A stretch of 64,000 nt of DNA from Hirsutella rhossiliensis. Lineage: Eukaryota > Ascomycota > Sordariomycetes > Hypocreales > Ophiocordycipitaceae. Within the stretch, counting starts at the first letter, position 1, and the number at the start of each line of letters is the position of its first letter. The stretch covers positions 6,138,001 through 6,202,000 of the forward strand of contig NW_025408667.1 of assembly GCF_020360975.1 (NCBI RefSeq), written 5' to 3'. This document shows positions 1 to 11,151 of this stretch, in pieces. Both the position numbers and the translations under genes were made by a program. The notes beneath the pieces were generated by a model. The model had not been told where the DNA came from, searched no databases, and saw only the letters and a list, made by a program, of their open reading frames with translations.

Positions 1-3000
1 CGGCAGTAATCTGGCCACTGTTGACCTTCTGGATCAGCCAGATAGCGAGGAAAGTAAACCAGCACACGAGGCCTGCCGTTAACGTTGCCTGGCTGCCATT
101 GCTTCCACTTGGAAGGGTCCCTAGGACGGAAATTCCAGCACTTGAGGAAGGAGACATAGCTTAGGTCCGCTAGGGCTTCCGGGCGTTGAGTGTACTTTTC
201 GTAAACGTTGGGGGCCTCGTCAACCTCATCGCCGTCAATACGGAGGGAGCGGGAATGCCTGTCAGGATTACGGCAGTCAACGTACAGGCAGGTTCGTGAG
301 CCTTCCTGTAACGGCAGGCCGAGGAGCAAGTGGCTGACCTCCTGCTTCGAGTAATCCCGCTCAGCAACCAGCTGATTAAGGAGCTTTGACGTGAAAGAAA
401 ACCCGGGGCATCAGGGCCTTCCGATCTGGGCAAAAGACTCGCTCTTCTTTTCCGACTTGGAGCAGTATTTGGCCGCGTAATCGATTACCTGCTGGAGGCT
501 CGTGCAGGGCGAAACATCTGTATTGGCTAGCCACGCAACGGTAAGCAAGCGGTTGTAGTGGTTAATCTGGCCATCGTTCCTCTCGCCCCTGAAGTTCCAG
601 TGTTTAGAATGAGGAACCTTGTCAAGGGAGGCTAGCAGGCGCTGTCCGTGAGGAAATCCAAAGCGGCACTCCACCTGCTTGGTATGCTTATTGAGCTGCA
701 TACAGTAGTTGTTGCAGCGGTGGCGTTGCACGCGGTTGACCACCATTGATAGGAACTGAACCGTAAGGGCTGCTCCAATAGATTGCCGATCAGGATTCCC
801 TCCAGGCGCCTGTATTCGCTGAGGCTCTGGGTTGACAGCAGATACATGATATCCCCAGATGCGGGCGAATTGCTCCCGGGACTGATCGTTGTCAGGATCT
901 AAGTCTGGGTGGCCGCTTAGCCAATATAGGCCGTGGTGGTGACTGGAACCCCTGCCCTGCCACTCGTAGCGGCCCCAAGAGTCCGTTAGGTTGAACTTCT
1001 GCTTCAGGACAATAGTCCTAAATAGCGTATAACGTTTATGGAAGTGGTAAGCAGCGATGTGGGCGTTGTCCCGCAGCAGTTGCCGGGATAGAGCCATCCG
1101 CGCCACCTCAGGAGCTGTTTGCCACTCGTCAAATCGAGGCATATGACGGTATAGGGATTCCCAGTGGTAATCGGCTGCACTTGCAGTAGCGAAAAGGCCA
1201 GGCTTGCCTAGATTATAGGCATATGCTTCCAATTCCTTCCTTGCTTATACCAATACGGCCGGGTGCCCTGATTACCGCGGCTTGGCGCGTGATTGACTGA
1301 TCAGCGCCTGAGCCTCCGGCTCGTCAGGCTCAGCCATCGCTTCCTCTAGGTCGGCGCGGGTAAGGGGTTGACGGCGGCTGTCGCGTTGCTTGACGAAGTA
1401 GTCACTTCGCTTTCGGACCTGCGCACGTAACATCGTATTGAGGGCGACGAAAGGCCACGTCTTATGGCGGGCAAAACGTCCGTCATGCCATCTCATCGCA
1501 TGGCCAAGGTAGTCCTGATACGTGATGCTCCGTAAGCGAAGCTCCACGAAGTCGGCCTTGCCGTCAGGGTAGAGGGTAGGGAACGCGAGCGTTAACAGCG
1601 GCTGGGAACGGTTGAATTCGTCGATAGGGGTCCTGCGAATGGAAGGCAGTGGCATCTGGTGGTGAGTCTGCGCTACGCGGCATATACTCCAGATCAGTCA
1701 TGCGCCCAGGTTAAGGGTCCTATTAAGAAATCGGGACTGCAGAGCGTTCAATTCGGTATCAGTGACCTGCAAATTCGGGATCGCTGATGCATCGGCATCG
1801 CTAGGGTCCTCTTCCACAACCTCCTCAACGGGACCTTGGGGGACCTCGCCGTCAGCTATGTCAGCCACTTGGCTGGCAATGGAAGCAACTATGCTGCCAT
1901 CAAGAGGAAGACGTTGCAGGCGATTCTGGCTCACAACGATATCGCGATAGCCCGGGTGGTGACGGTGTAGGTAATGCAGCCAGGCCGACAGGCACGAGCG
2001 ACGTACCCGGAAATCGCGAGCAAACTGTTGCCGAAAGCGAGGGTCGCCCTCCACATTAGGAGGCCGCAGGAGGACGATATCTAGCTCTTCAGGTAGGACT
2101 GGGAGCTCTTCAAAGAGCCTGCCAACATTGCGAAGGAAGTGGACAACGTGACCGCGATATTTGTATTGAGCGCCACGCACCTGCAAGACTTTCACATGTA
2201 CGTGAACCCTAGCGATGAGCATCTCCTCGACCATCGTTAGATCAGGTAGATTGGCGGGGACTTCCCCAAAATCAAGGTTATTCGCAGCGCTAAAGAAGTA
2301 GGGCTCGTCGAGGGCTTTCTTCCTGTCTCGGCCAATGCAGCGACTGCAGATTTTCGAGCTATTTCGCTTCATATCGAACCAACGCTCCTGGCAGCGAATG
2401 CAACTATGCACCTTGTCGTCATTCAGGGCAGTATAGAACTCCTGCACAAGAGCCCGATCCTCCTCACTAAGGGCAGGCAAGTTAAGGTCCCCTGTAAAGG
2501 GCGGATCAACCATCTGATCGAACTGTCGCTCTTGAGGCTGTGGCCGTGGCCGGGGTTAATGTTGACTTGACGTATAACGGCCGCGGCAATGACTCTGTGG
2601 CAGTAATGAAGGAGTGGCAGGAAGCCATTCTTGTGATATAGACGTGCTTAGCACAAAGGGGTGGCAGAAAGAGTGACTTCAGGAATCGGCGTGCCTAGAA
2701 CCACCGTTGGCAGGCCAGGAGTAGGAGGGATAGGGGAAGATCCCTCTACAGCGCTTGGGGTAGAAGGCCCCTGCGGAGCTCTGAGCATTCCCGTCGGTGC
2801 AGGCACCAGGCCACGGAATAAATCAGCCATGGAAGGAGGCTGTAAGGCGTTCGCAGACGCAGGCGTTGGTGCAGTCCGCCTTGGAGGCGTCAGGTTAGCT
2901 AGTGAATCGGTCCTCTTCGAGGCTCTGCGTGGCAATGGCTTCGAGGCGATCTTCTGCATTGCGGCGACGACGGCTCGGGATTCGGTTATCCGCTCCTTCG

Positions 3001-3129
3001 GCGTGCCCTACAGTTAGCGCACTCTGTTGTGAACTTTGTAGGGTCCTTGACGCTTCGAAACTCGACTTCGGGCAGGTCTTGCTTGCAGGTACGGCAGTTG
3101 CGGACCGCCTGGGGTGTATCGTTCTCCAT
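1..3129 (-). pseudogene. Helitron Rep/helicase, N-terminal half (left lineage), broken and cut by window edge
   Basis: Rolling-circle transposase gene read leftward. The likely start is ATG at 3129-3127. It is followed by a two-pair Cys motif (CRTC then CANC, about residues 11-37), a zinc-ribbon-like N-terminus. A Pro/Ser-rich linker lies at 2960-2650. The segment 2513-1698 matches the domain that precedes the Rep core in fungal Helitrons, with two further CxxC pairs (CIRC, CSRC). From 1655 comes the Helitron-like N domain (TPIDEF, then AFPTLYPDG). The Rep HUH motif appears as GRGSSHHHGLYWLSG near 950-910. From about 380 the frame continues to position 1 (SKQEVSHLLLGLPL, then YFPRYL). The helicase would lie left of the window. 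Frame breaks occur near 3000, 2514-2640, 1656-1698, 1233-1271 and 411. I did not find clean introns at these points, so I call it a pseudogene. Its sequence is clearly different from the array Helitrons at 7-35 kb. Confidence 0.85.
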
Positions 3130-3660
3130 CTGACAGTATATATCCACTTCGTATCGACCTAAGTTGCTATATATTGCTCGGGCAGGGAGGCTTTGCGAGG
3201 GTTTGGCGGTGCTAGCAGAGCTGGCTGACAGCCGAGAGGTCCAAGACCGTGATAGATCTCAATAGGGAGGCTGTCTTTGCGGTAGTTAGATCAGGTCTAA
3301 ACAATGTAGGAGGAGACTGTACAGCTTGCCTGGAGGTAAGGTAACCGGGGAATATTGAGAGGTAGGTCGGCCGCGGAGGTGATGTGTGAAACCTAGATAC
3401 CGTTAGCAAACCAATGCGTTTGATAGATTCGACGGAAAAGAGAAAGAAGTGAAAGCTCTTGGCGAGCCCTTGGAGAGCTCCTGGTTACCTAGTCAACGCT
3501 CAGGGTTTATGGTGGGCCTTCATTTGGTGGCGTTATCAGCCGACCAATTCGTTCGCGAGTTGAGCACAGGGGAGGCTAATTGGCCAATCAGAAGAGGTTT
3601 TATGCTCGATTCTTTCTGACTGAGTAGAACGCCCTTCGGGCTGAATTAACACGAGAGGAA
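3130..3660. other. Intergenic stretch ending in a Helitron-terminus-like sequence
   Basis: No gene is supported here. The right end carries GGCCAATCAGAAG at about 3580, a motif that recurs near the 3' end of each array Helitron. It leads into the GC-rich palindromic junction sequence at 3661. It may be a remnant of a lost preceding unit or the true left border of the array. Confidence 0.5.
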
Positions 3661-4174
3661 GGCTCGCCAGCCGCGGCTCGCGCAAAGAAGCCTTTCGGAA
3701 CGAAATTTGGCGACAAGAGAACCGGAGAAGAGTTGGCTACAGAAGAGAGAGAGAGTTGGCGACAGTAGATAGGAGACAGGAAGAAGAGTGAGGTCGAGAT
3801 ACGAGACACGGCGAGAGACGTAGAGCATTATCGTGAGTGAAACCGAGACAGAGCGTCGGGAAGGCAGGCTAGGCCGCTGGAGGAAAATTTGGTTTAAAAG
3901 GCGCAAACTCAAAGGGCGTGGAGAGACGGCAGGTTGAAGAGAGATGTGAGGGGTAATGCATGTCTGGGCGAGTGGAAGGCTCGGAAAATTTACATGTGCT
4001 ACCGGTATAAGTCGTAGGTATAAACAGAATAAGGAGTATATTGGGAAGTTTTGACTTGATCGTCTTCATGAAAAGGAGAACAAGAAGAGAAGAGAATGTG
4101 CTATTCGAGCCTTTGGCAGTTGATTTTGAGGATGATGAGACATGTTGTCATGTTGTATTGTTTCGTTTGATGCT

Positions 4175-5591
4175 TTAAAGTTCAGAGAATATTCTTGGGC
4201 GGACGTCGGGCGCGCAGTGGTCGGGAAGATATCGACGCGGGAGGTCTGATAGAGCCAGAGGCGGATGTGTCTTGGTGATTGACCTGTTCGGTGTCCGTCT
4301 CTGACTCTGCGGGTTCTTCCGGGGACAGAAAGGAGGAGGTATCGGATTTGGGGAGTCTTGACCGTCACAGTCGGTGATTATGGTGGAAGTTTCGGGAGAA
4401 AGTCGCGGTCTCTTGGTTGGGGTTTGGTAGGGATCGGGCAATGACCGACTTGATGCCAGCATAAGGGGATCGACTGGGCCAGAAGCATGCGGCGTGGGGG
4501 AGGCGGGGCTTTGGGCGGCCTTGGTTTCTTCGTCGAGGTGAAACTGGCCCACGGAAAGCTATAGTCCGAGGATTGCCGACCGCGCCTTGGGTGTCGTCGG
4601 CAGTAGTTGTGTTGCAGAAGCCTGGCGGACATGGCCTTGTCGTGGAAAGTCCACGTGTCGGGGACGACGATGAAGATATAGTCTTGGTCGAAAGCCGGGG
4701 CATGTTTCATGATCTGGTGATCCAGTAAGCCGGCGATTTTGCCCGTACAGGTGAAGAGAGCGTTCGACTGGAACTGGCTGTCGCGCCTCTCGGTCATCTT
4801 CTTGCATAGGGAGGTCCAAGGATTAGCGTGAATGGGGAAGATGACGAAAACTTGAAAGGTGAAAGCCCTTGAAGGGGTTTGCCGGGAATCCCAGGACAAA
4901 TAAAGGTGGAGAGCTGGACAAAGCCGCAGCAGCTCAGCTGGGTGTCGTCAAGGGCCGCAGCCGAGTTTCCATGCAGGAGGTCGCGGCCGGAGCCGATGAC
5001 AGGTCCCGTGAAGGAGACAATGGGTTGTATCGTTGGGAAAGTATCCACCGAGCTGAGGGTGCGAGTGACAATTCTATGGATATCGTCAGGAGGGCAGTGG
5101 CGACAGAGATTTGGAGCATAGACTCACGGTTGGTAGCTGTGATCGCGGACTATAAGCGCGGGGACGGTGTATTCTGTGATGTTATCATCGTCCGACTCCA
5201 AGCCATCACGTCGCTCGATTTCCACGTCAGGGCAAAGGGATGAACACGGCCGACCATGAAGAACCATTGCTCGGTCCATTCCGAGGAGATTATCTGTTGG
5301 TTGTATATGGAAATATTAAGGCTGAAGAAGATGCAGGTCGATGGATTGCCAGTATCTGACCGGATTGCTGCATACCCGGAGTCGACAGCCATGAGGGCGT
5401 GGGAAGGAAGACCTCGCTAGGGTTTCTGCGTTGAGCCCTTTGACACGATGCTCATTCTGGTAGGCGAACCTAGCCGGGCAGCCGGGCTGGACAAAGGCCA
5501 TCATGGACATGTCGGCGCCAGCATTTTTCTGGCTGTCAAGAGGTTGCCGCGGGGAGGACGAGGTATCGACGTTGAGCTGGGAGGCCGACAT
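4175..5591 (-). pseudogene. Helitron companion gene, unit 1 (unknown function)
   Basis: Unrecognised protein, conserved in all three array units and always transcribed away from the Helitron Rep/helicase. The start ATG at 5591 opens MSASQL. Conserved blocks in order: MSMMAFVQPGCPARFAYQNE, then HRVKGLNAETLA; WTEQWFFMVGRVHP; GLESDDNITEYTVPAL with IVRDHSYQP (about 5200-5110); PIVSFTGPVIGSG (about 5020); TGKIAGLLDHQIM (about 4750-4710); YIFIVVPDTWTF (about 4680-4645). The tail is Pro/Ser-rich with a TPTKRPRL basic motif (about 4423-4400) that looks like a nuclear localisation signal. The blocks lie in different frames, so the copy is frame-broken, or has introns I could not define near 5110-5050. 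The alternating Gly/Val hydrophobic pattern around the two TG blocks could be an OB-fold; that is inference. Nuclear DNA-binding accessory factor is a guess. Confidence 0.55.
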
Positions 5592-6235
5592 CGTGAGAAC
5601 ATGGCAGATGTAGTCACCGTGGAAGTGTAAATGAGGGGTTACGCAGAGTGGAGGTGGGCATCCTATAAAGCAGGTTTTCTTGCTGCTCGAAAGAGGGCTC
5701 GCGGCTAGGGTCGGGGAGACTTAAGAGTCAGAGAATGCTACCTAGGTGATAGATCAGAAGCGGGGGTATGCGGGAATGAGCTGGCGAGGTTCTTGAACAG
5801 TCTCGACCATCTGGTTCTATGGTCGTGAGTGAAGTAGGGAGCCGGGGGTTGGAAGTTGAGTAGGGGTGATGGCTATGTCGCGAGAAGTTGGAGGTCGGCG
5901 AACAGTAAGGTTAGTGTGGGTAAGTCTGCGGAGAAAGAAAGTCCAGCAGTACCCTTCGGTGTCATCGTTGCATGGAGTAGATAGCAAAGGCGACAATAAC
6001 GAATGAGAGTGAAGGAAAGAAAGAGGTTATGGTAGTATTGCAGGGGTCCCTTTGACGGTCGTCGGTAGTTGGATGGGCATTGCGTGCGGCTGAGCGAGGC
6101 GGGGGCCGACCGTGTCGAGTCCCCTATTGGGACACGGTGAAGTCGGATATAGGGGGCGACCTGAGGAGGAGGATGCGAGGTGGTCACGAGAAATCTCCAA
6201 GAGGGTTTGCAAGTCGAGACTCCGGTGGCTAGCGA

Positions 6236-6420
6236 CTACAAGAGGACAGGCAGGGGGATCCTGGCTGTCGCTTTAGCATGAAGGCCGTTGATGCGACGTT
6301 GGTGGTGGCGAGGGAGCAAACCTAGCCGGGTAGTCCGGTTGCACGAGGGACACCGTGGACATGTTATCGCCGGCAGCCTTTGGCTGTTGCTCGACGAGGT
6401 GGAGTGGCAGATATTGATGG
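6236..6420 (-). pseudogene. Duplicated N-terminal fragment of companion gene, unit 1
   Basis: A second, diverged copy of the companion N-terminal module, located between the companion gene and the Rep/helicase. Matching blocks are DNMSTVSLVQPDYPARF (against DMSMMAFVQPGCPARF) and RRINGLHAKATARIPLP (against HRVKGLNAETLARVFLP), but in two different frames. The DNA also aligns (CCTAGCCGGGTAGTCCGG against CCTAGCCGGGCAGCCGGG). It is present in unit 2 at the same place and not detected in unit 3, so it probably arose in the unit 1/2 lineage. No full gene follows it. Confidence 0.6.
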
Positions 6421-9400
6421 AGCAACTGATGCGCAAGGTGGGTGGGACGGCGTTGGAAGGGCCGGAGAGTATGGTTGGAAGTGTGCGGCGGGCGGTTGGC
6501 GCGGCCACCCCATGTGCCGGAGGTCGGCAGTAGCCAGGATTCGCTGGAGTGCGCAAAGAGAGCACGGCGATGGAAGGGCCGCCTTTGGCAAAGCTGGGGT
6601 AGCAGGTCGCACGTGGAGACCAGCCGAGGCCGGGACGGTGGACGCACATAGGAGGGTAAATGGGGATTACAAAGGGTAGTAGTATTGCATCGCTTCGGTA
6701 CCATAGGCAAGCATTATAAGGGAAGAAACGCCACGGCCATGAGAGTAGTGATCGTTAGGAAGCTTCCCACTCGGAAAGAAATAGTGTACGCCAAGAAGCG
6801 AGATTATCCAAGTGGAAGTGCTCCGGAGCCAAAACTTTCTAGCCTGTTGCCAATCCACGCTAGTCGACGTCGAGGAGGCAGTAGCATGGCGGACAGTCCT
6901 GCAGGGAAGCTAGGCGAGGCGGCCGCTCACCGTGGAGCCTGTTCGTTGTCAGTCGAGGATGGAGAAGAGGGTAGGAACGGGGGAGTGCCTGTTTCGGGGT
7001 GCGGAGATGATACAGGGGCAACTCCCGAGAAGGGGCACAGAGCACGGGAGACAAGGTTGGGGCGGTTCGGGAGATACAGATCAGTGGCGAATGAAGCATT
7101 AACGTTCCGGCTGATTCAGCCTAAGCAGTCTGCGGTCGAAGAAACCGCATGGAGAAAGCATGCAGAGGCGATCGCAAAGTCACTGCCGAGAAGACCGCCG
7201 CGAGGCGGTTTGCGGTCAAGCAGAGCACGGAAGTCCCGTAATTTGGTCAGCAGCGGAAATTCCGCGCAACGTCAGTCACCGAGTCCGCTTCCGAGGTTCG
7301 TGTTGCCTACAGAACGTGGAGACCAGGGGCAGTGGGCTCTAACAGTCCGCCCTTCATCGGCCGTTTTGCCCCAGGAGAGGGGTCCTGAAGGTGACGGGCA
7401 GGGAGATAAGGTGGCGACCGGCGGTGTCCCGGGTGTTCGTTCGAAAGGGACCGACGCTCCGACCTATCCAGCCCAAGGATACGACTTTCCAAGACCTAAG
7501 ACGAACGGCGCAATTTGCAGCATCGATTGCATGGGGTTTGCCCAAGCTCCGTCGGGGACCGGTTCGGCGGCCAAGGGCACAGGTGGGTGTGGACGATGGC
7601 GCAGCAGAGGCAGCGGACGGCTCGCTGCGCGGACAGAGGCAGTCCCGGAGGCGGAAGAAGAGAGCCCGTCTTCCTAGCCGGGATGGGCGCCCGATAAAAC
7701 AGGTCCGAAGTGGAATCGGAAGGCATAGGAGACGGGAGCTGCAGGCCGAAGACCTGGCGAGTGTGCTGCGCTTTTTGGAGGAAGACTTTGCCTTGAAGGA
7801 GAGATTGTCTAACGATCAGACGTGGTGCACGCCAATACCGCTCGAGAGGAAGGTGTCGACGGTGCGAGACTTCTATCAGGCGTTCCACGATGCGAGCACG
7901 TTGCCGATACGGACCTGCATGGTGTGCTACCGCAAGTGTACGAGAGGAGAGTTGAGGGAGATTACATGGGATCATTGGCTGTCAAGTTGCGTACCAAAGG
8001 GCGGCCGCTCACCATTTTCATGCCGGAGTTGCTTTCCTGAGGGCGAGTCCGTGTCGGTGTGCGCCGAGTGTGGCCGATGCCTGGCGCGCAGGAGCCTGTC
8101 GCCGGCGATCCACCTTCACAGTCGCCTTGGCTGCGAGCACATGTTCCCGATGAGCTCAAGGGACTGACGCCGGTCGAAGAGAAGCTCATCTCGCTGAACT
8201 CATGTTACGGGTTTGTCACGAGATATAGCATTCCGGGCGGGCAGAGGCAGAGCGTGAAGTATCCGAGGCATGTCAGCCACATCACGGTGTTTCCGAACAA
8301 TGTGCAGGAGCTGGCCACCAAAGTGCTCCCGCACCCCTTTGCAAGCACTGGACGAGATCCACATCTCGTGGCAGGGCGCGGAGAAGCCGGCACCGAGCGA
8401 CCTGTCGAGTCTCTTGTCGGTGAGGCGGCGGGTGGTCGAGAGGGCCCTTGTCTGGCTGAAGCGGAACAACCCCCACTACGCCGAGATCGAGATCGACGCG
8501 GCGGAGATGGAGAGCTGGGGAGACTCGATACACGGGGTACCGTCGTCGGTGTGCGATCGTATGGAGCGGAACGAGCCGTCTGGGTGGGAGAGCGCGGACG
8601 GCGCACGTTGTGCCGCCCACGGAACGCGCCATGGACGAGGAGGGCCGGTGGAGATCGAGGAGCTCTTCGCCCTGCTCAACCAAGGACAAGAAGCCGGCGG
8701 CCAGGGTGAAGGTCACGGGCCCAACGGAGAAGGCGCGGTTCGCGATGGAAGTGACGCCTGCCCCGACCAGAACGTTCCAGCGATCAACGAGGTGACGTCT
8801 TCTGGCATGTTCGCGCTCGACGGACCGCCAGACGTCGCGGACGTGGAGAAGCTGCAGTTTGCCTGTGACGCTGTTGGTGAAGGTGCCGACGACGGCCGTG
8901 CGCCCGAGAGCGTGGGTCGGGTCCCTAGCCGGGGGTTCGGGGCGTGGCGACGGTGGTTGTGAGCCATACATCCGGGTTTCGCGGGGGTGAGTTTACCGAT
9001 TCCTTTGAGGCGTCCTTCTTTGCCAGGACGTTCCCGACCCTGTTCCCATTTGGCGTTGGGGACCAAGGCTGGTTGAAGAGACCATGGTCGACGCGGGAAG
9101 GTCACGGCCAACTTGCGAGGCAGGGCTGTCGAGGCAGAGGCGGCCGCGGGAGACCCGTATCGTCTCGAAGCTTGAACCTTCAGGCGTGGGCCGAGATCGT
9201 GCTCCGGCGCCATGGTGGTCGATTTGCACTGCACCACATCTTCGCATTTCTCGTCTTCAACATGGGGGTGCGATCGAGGAACCGCCGGGTCAGCATGTTG
9301 AGTGTGGGGAGGAAGAACTTCCGCAAGGTAGAGCGCATCGTGCGTTCGATGACCACAGAAAGGCTAGCGGCGGCGAGGGTCGAGTTGGAGAGCTCGGGTA

Positions 9401-9949
9401 AGACGACCGATGGTGACGTGAAGGAGCTTCTCAGGAGCCTCTCGCTTTACGGCCACCGGCAGCCCATGTCGAGAGGTCCGTCTCAATATGCGGCGGAAAA
9501 TCCAGTCGCTCATCGTCGGATATGGCGTGCCGGCCATCTGGTTCACCATCAACCCGAACGACATTACGAACCCGGTGAAGCTGCGACTGGCGGCATACCG
9601 CACACGCGATCCCGACGCGGCCGAGGAGTTCTTAGAAGGCCTTGGGAGTGCGTACAAGCGGACAAGGCTGGCGATATCGGATCCCATGAGCTCGGCCGTG
9701 TTCTTCCACCGCGAGATGAAGCTGTTCTTCGATCATTACGTGAAGGTCGGTGAAGAGTCGGTATTCGGGCGCATCGGCAAGTACTATGGCGCCGTGGAGA
9801 CGAACGAACGAGGGGCGCTTCATGTTCACGGCTTGCTCTGGCTGCACGGGAACGCGCATCTCAGCTCGATGCTTGCCGACATCCACGGGGAGGATCAGGC
9901 GGCGTATCGCGAGCGAATCGTCCGATACATCGATAGCGTCTTCTCAGAG

Positions 9950-10035
9950 GTAAGAATGCCTACCTAAGATGTGCCACCGGGAGCCTGAAGTACTCTTCTG
10001 ATGGCCAAGTGGGGCCGGGTTGACGTGCAAGGCAG
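9950..10035 (+). other. Intron 1 of unit 1 Rep/helicase
   Basis: GTAAGA donor directly after the codons for SVFSE and a CAG acceptor before the codons for DLDQE. A TTGAC sequence lies about 17 bases before the acceptor. The same position is interrupted in units 2 and 3, with different intron sequence and length, which supports a real intron. Confidence 0.75.
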
Positions 10036-11090
10036 GATCTGGACCAGGAAAGTTTTGCGCCGTGCAAGCGGAGCGATCTGTGACGGGCGGTATTGGTTCC
10101 CTGCTGGACAACGCCGCGCAGTTCTCGGCCGCGTTTATCGAGGAGGCCAACTTCTGTGCCGGCGCGACGCAGGTGCACACGCATAGCCCGACCTGTGTGA
10201 AGTATTCCTTGGGCAAAGGAGGGCGGAAAGGGGACCTCTGCCGGTTCAAGGCGCCATGGAGGTTAGTCGACAAGACCGCCCTCACGGCAGACGGGGTGCT
10301 GCAGATCCGGAGGACACACAGCATGGTCAATCGATGGAACGAGGCTATTGCTGTCGGGCTCCGGCACAACCATGATATTTCCTTCATTGCGACGCAGCGC
10401 AAGACAATGGCCTCATCTATTATGTCACGAACTACGCGACCAAGGTGGAGGACCCGGTGTGGAAGCGTGTGGCGGCCGCGGCCGAGCTCCTGGCCGCCTC
10501 AACAGGTGATGGCACGGCCAACGGAGGGCGGGACGGTGGCGGAGACGCTGCCACCGATGACCCTGTCAAGGGAACAGGACGCGACAGTTCCTGATGAGAG
10601 TGGCGAACCGCGTGTTCACGGAGCGTCCGCTATCACAGGTCGAGGTCGTCGCTCACCTTCTCGGATATCCGGCCGAGTTCACCGACAGCAGCGCGTGGGC
10701 GTACCTGAACTGTTCTCTGCTGTACTGGGAAGTCTTTCGGCGATGGCGGCATCTCCGAGAAGCCAGTGGCGCTGCGGCTATGGATGACACCTGGATGAGT
10801 CGGTCGTTGTCGAAGAAGAAGGCCTGAGAATCTCCCACGTCGAGGCGTACCAGCACCGGGAGAGCTGCTGAAAGGCCTATGCCTGTATGACTACATATCG
10901 ATCGTCAGACTGAAACGCATCGGCAACTACGAGAGCTGGGCGGCTTGGGGGAGATGGTCTTCGAGGATGGATGGGCGCCGGGACGACGCTGGGTTCAGGT
11001 GCTCAGGCGGCCGGGCAAGCACGCTACCGTCTGCCTCGACGGCTACCTGAGCAAGGACTTCACCTACGATGACGAGTCGTGCTACCGGAG

Positions 11091-11151
11091 GTGTGTATGG
11101 CAACTGCTCTGTCAGCGGGCATTATCGGAGAGGCTAACCCACCCCCTGAAG
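11091..11151 (+). other. Intron 2 of unit 1 Rep/helicase
   Basis: GTGTGT donor after CYR and an AAG acceptor; the downstream exon reads AAVQHLALF. It holds a GCTAAC branch-like site. Same position as the 32891-32960 intron of unit 3. Confidence 0.7.

Noticed and set aside
5873..6212. Open frames between companion gene and duplicated fragment (also 16022-16361)
   Set aside because: Similar in units 1 and 2 only because the DNA was copied; no motif, and no counterpart found in unit 3.
6860..7099. Minus-strand frames opposite the Helitron N-terminus
   Set aside because: Arg/Pro-rich shadows of the repetitive plus-strand coding region.
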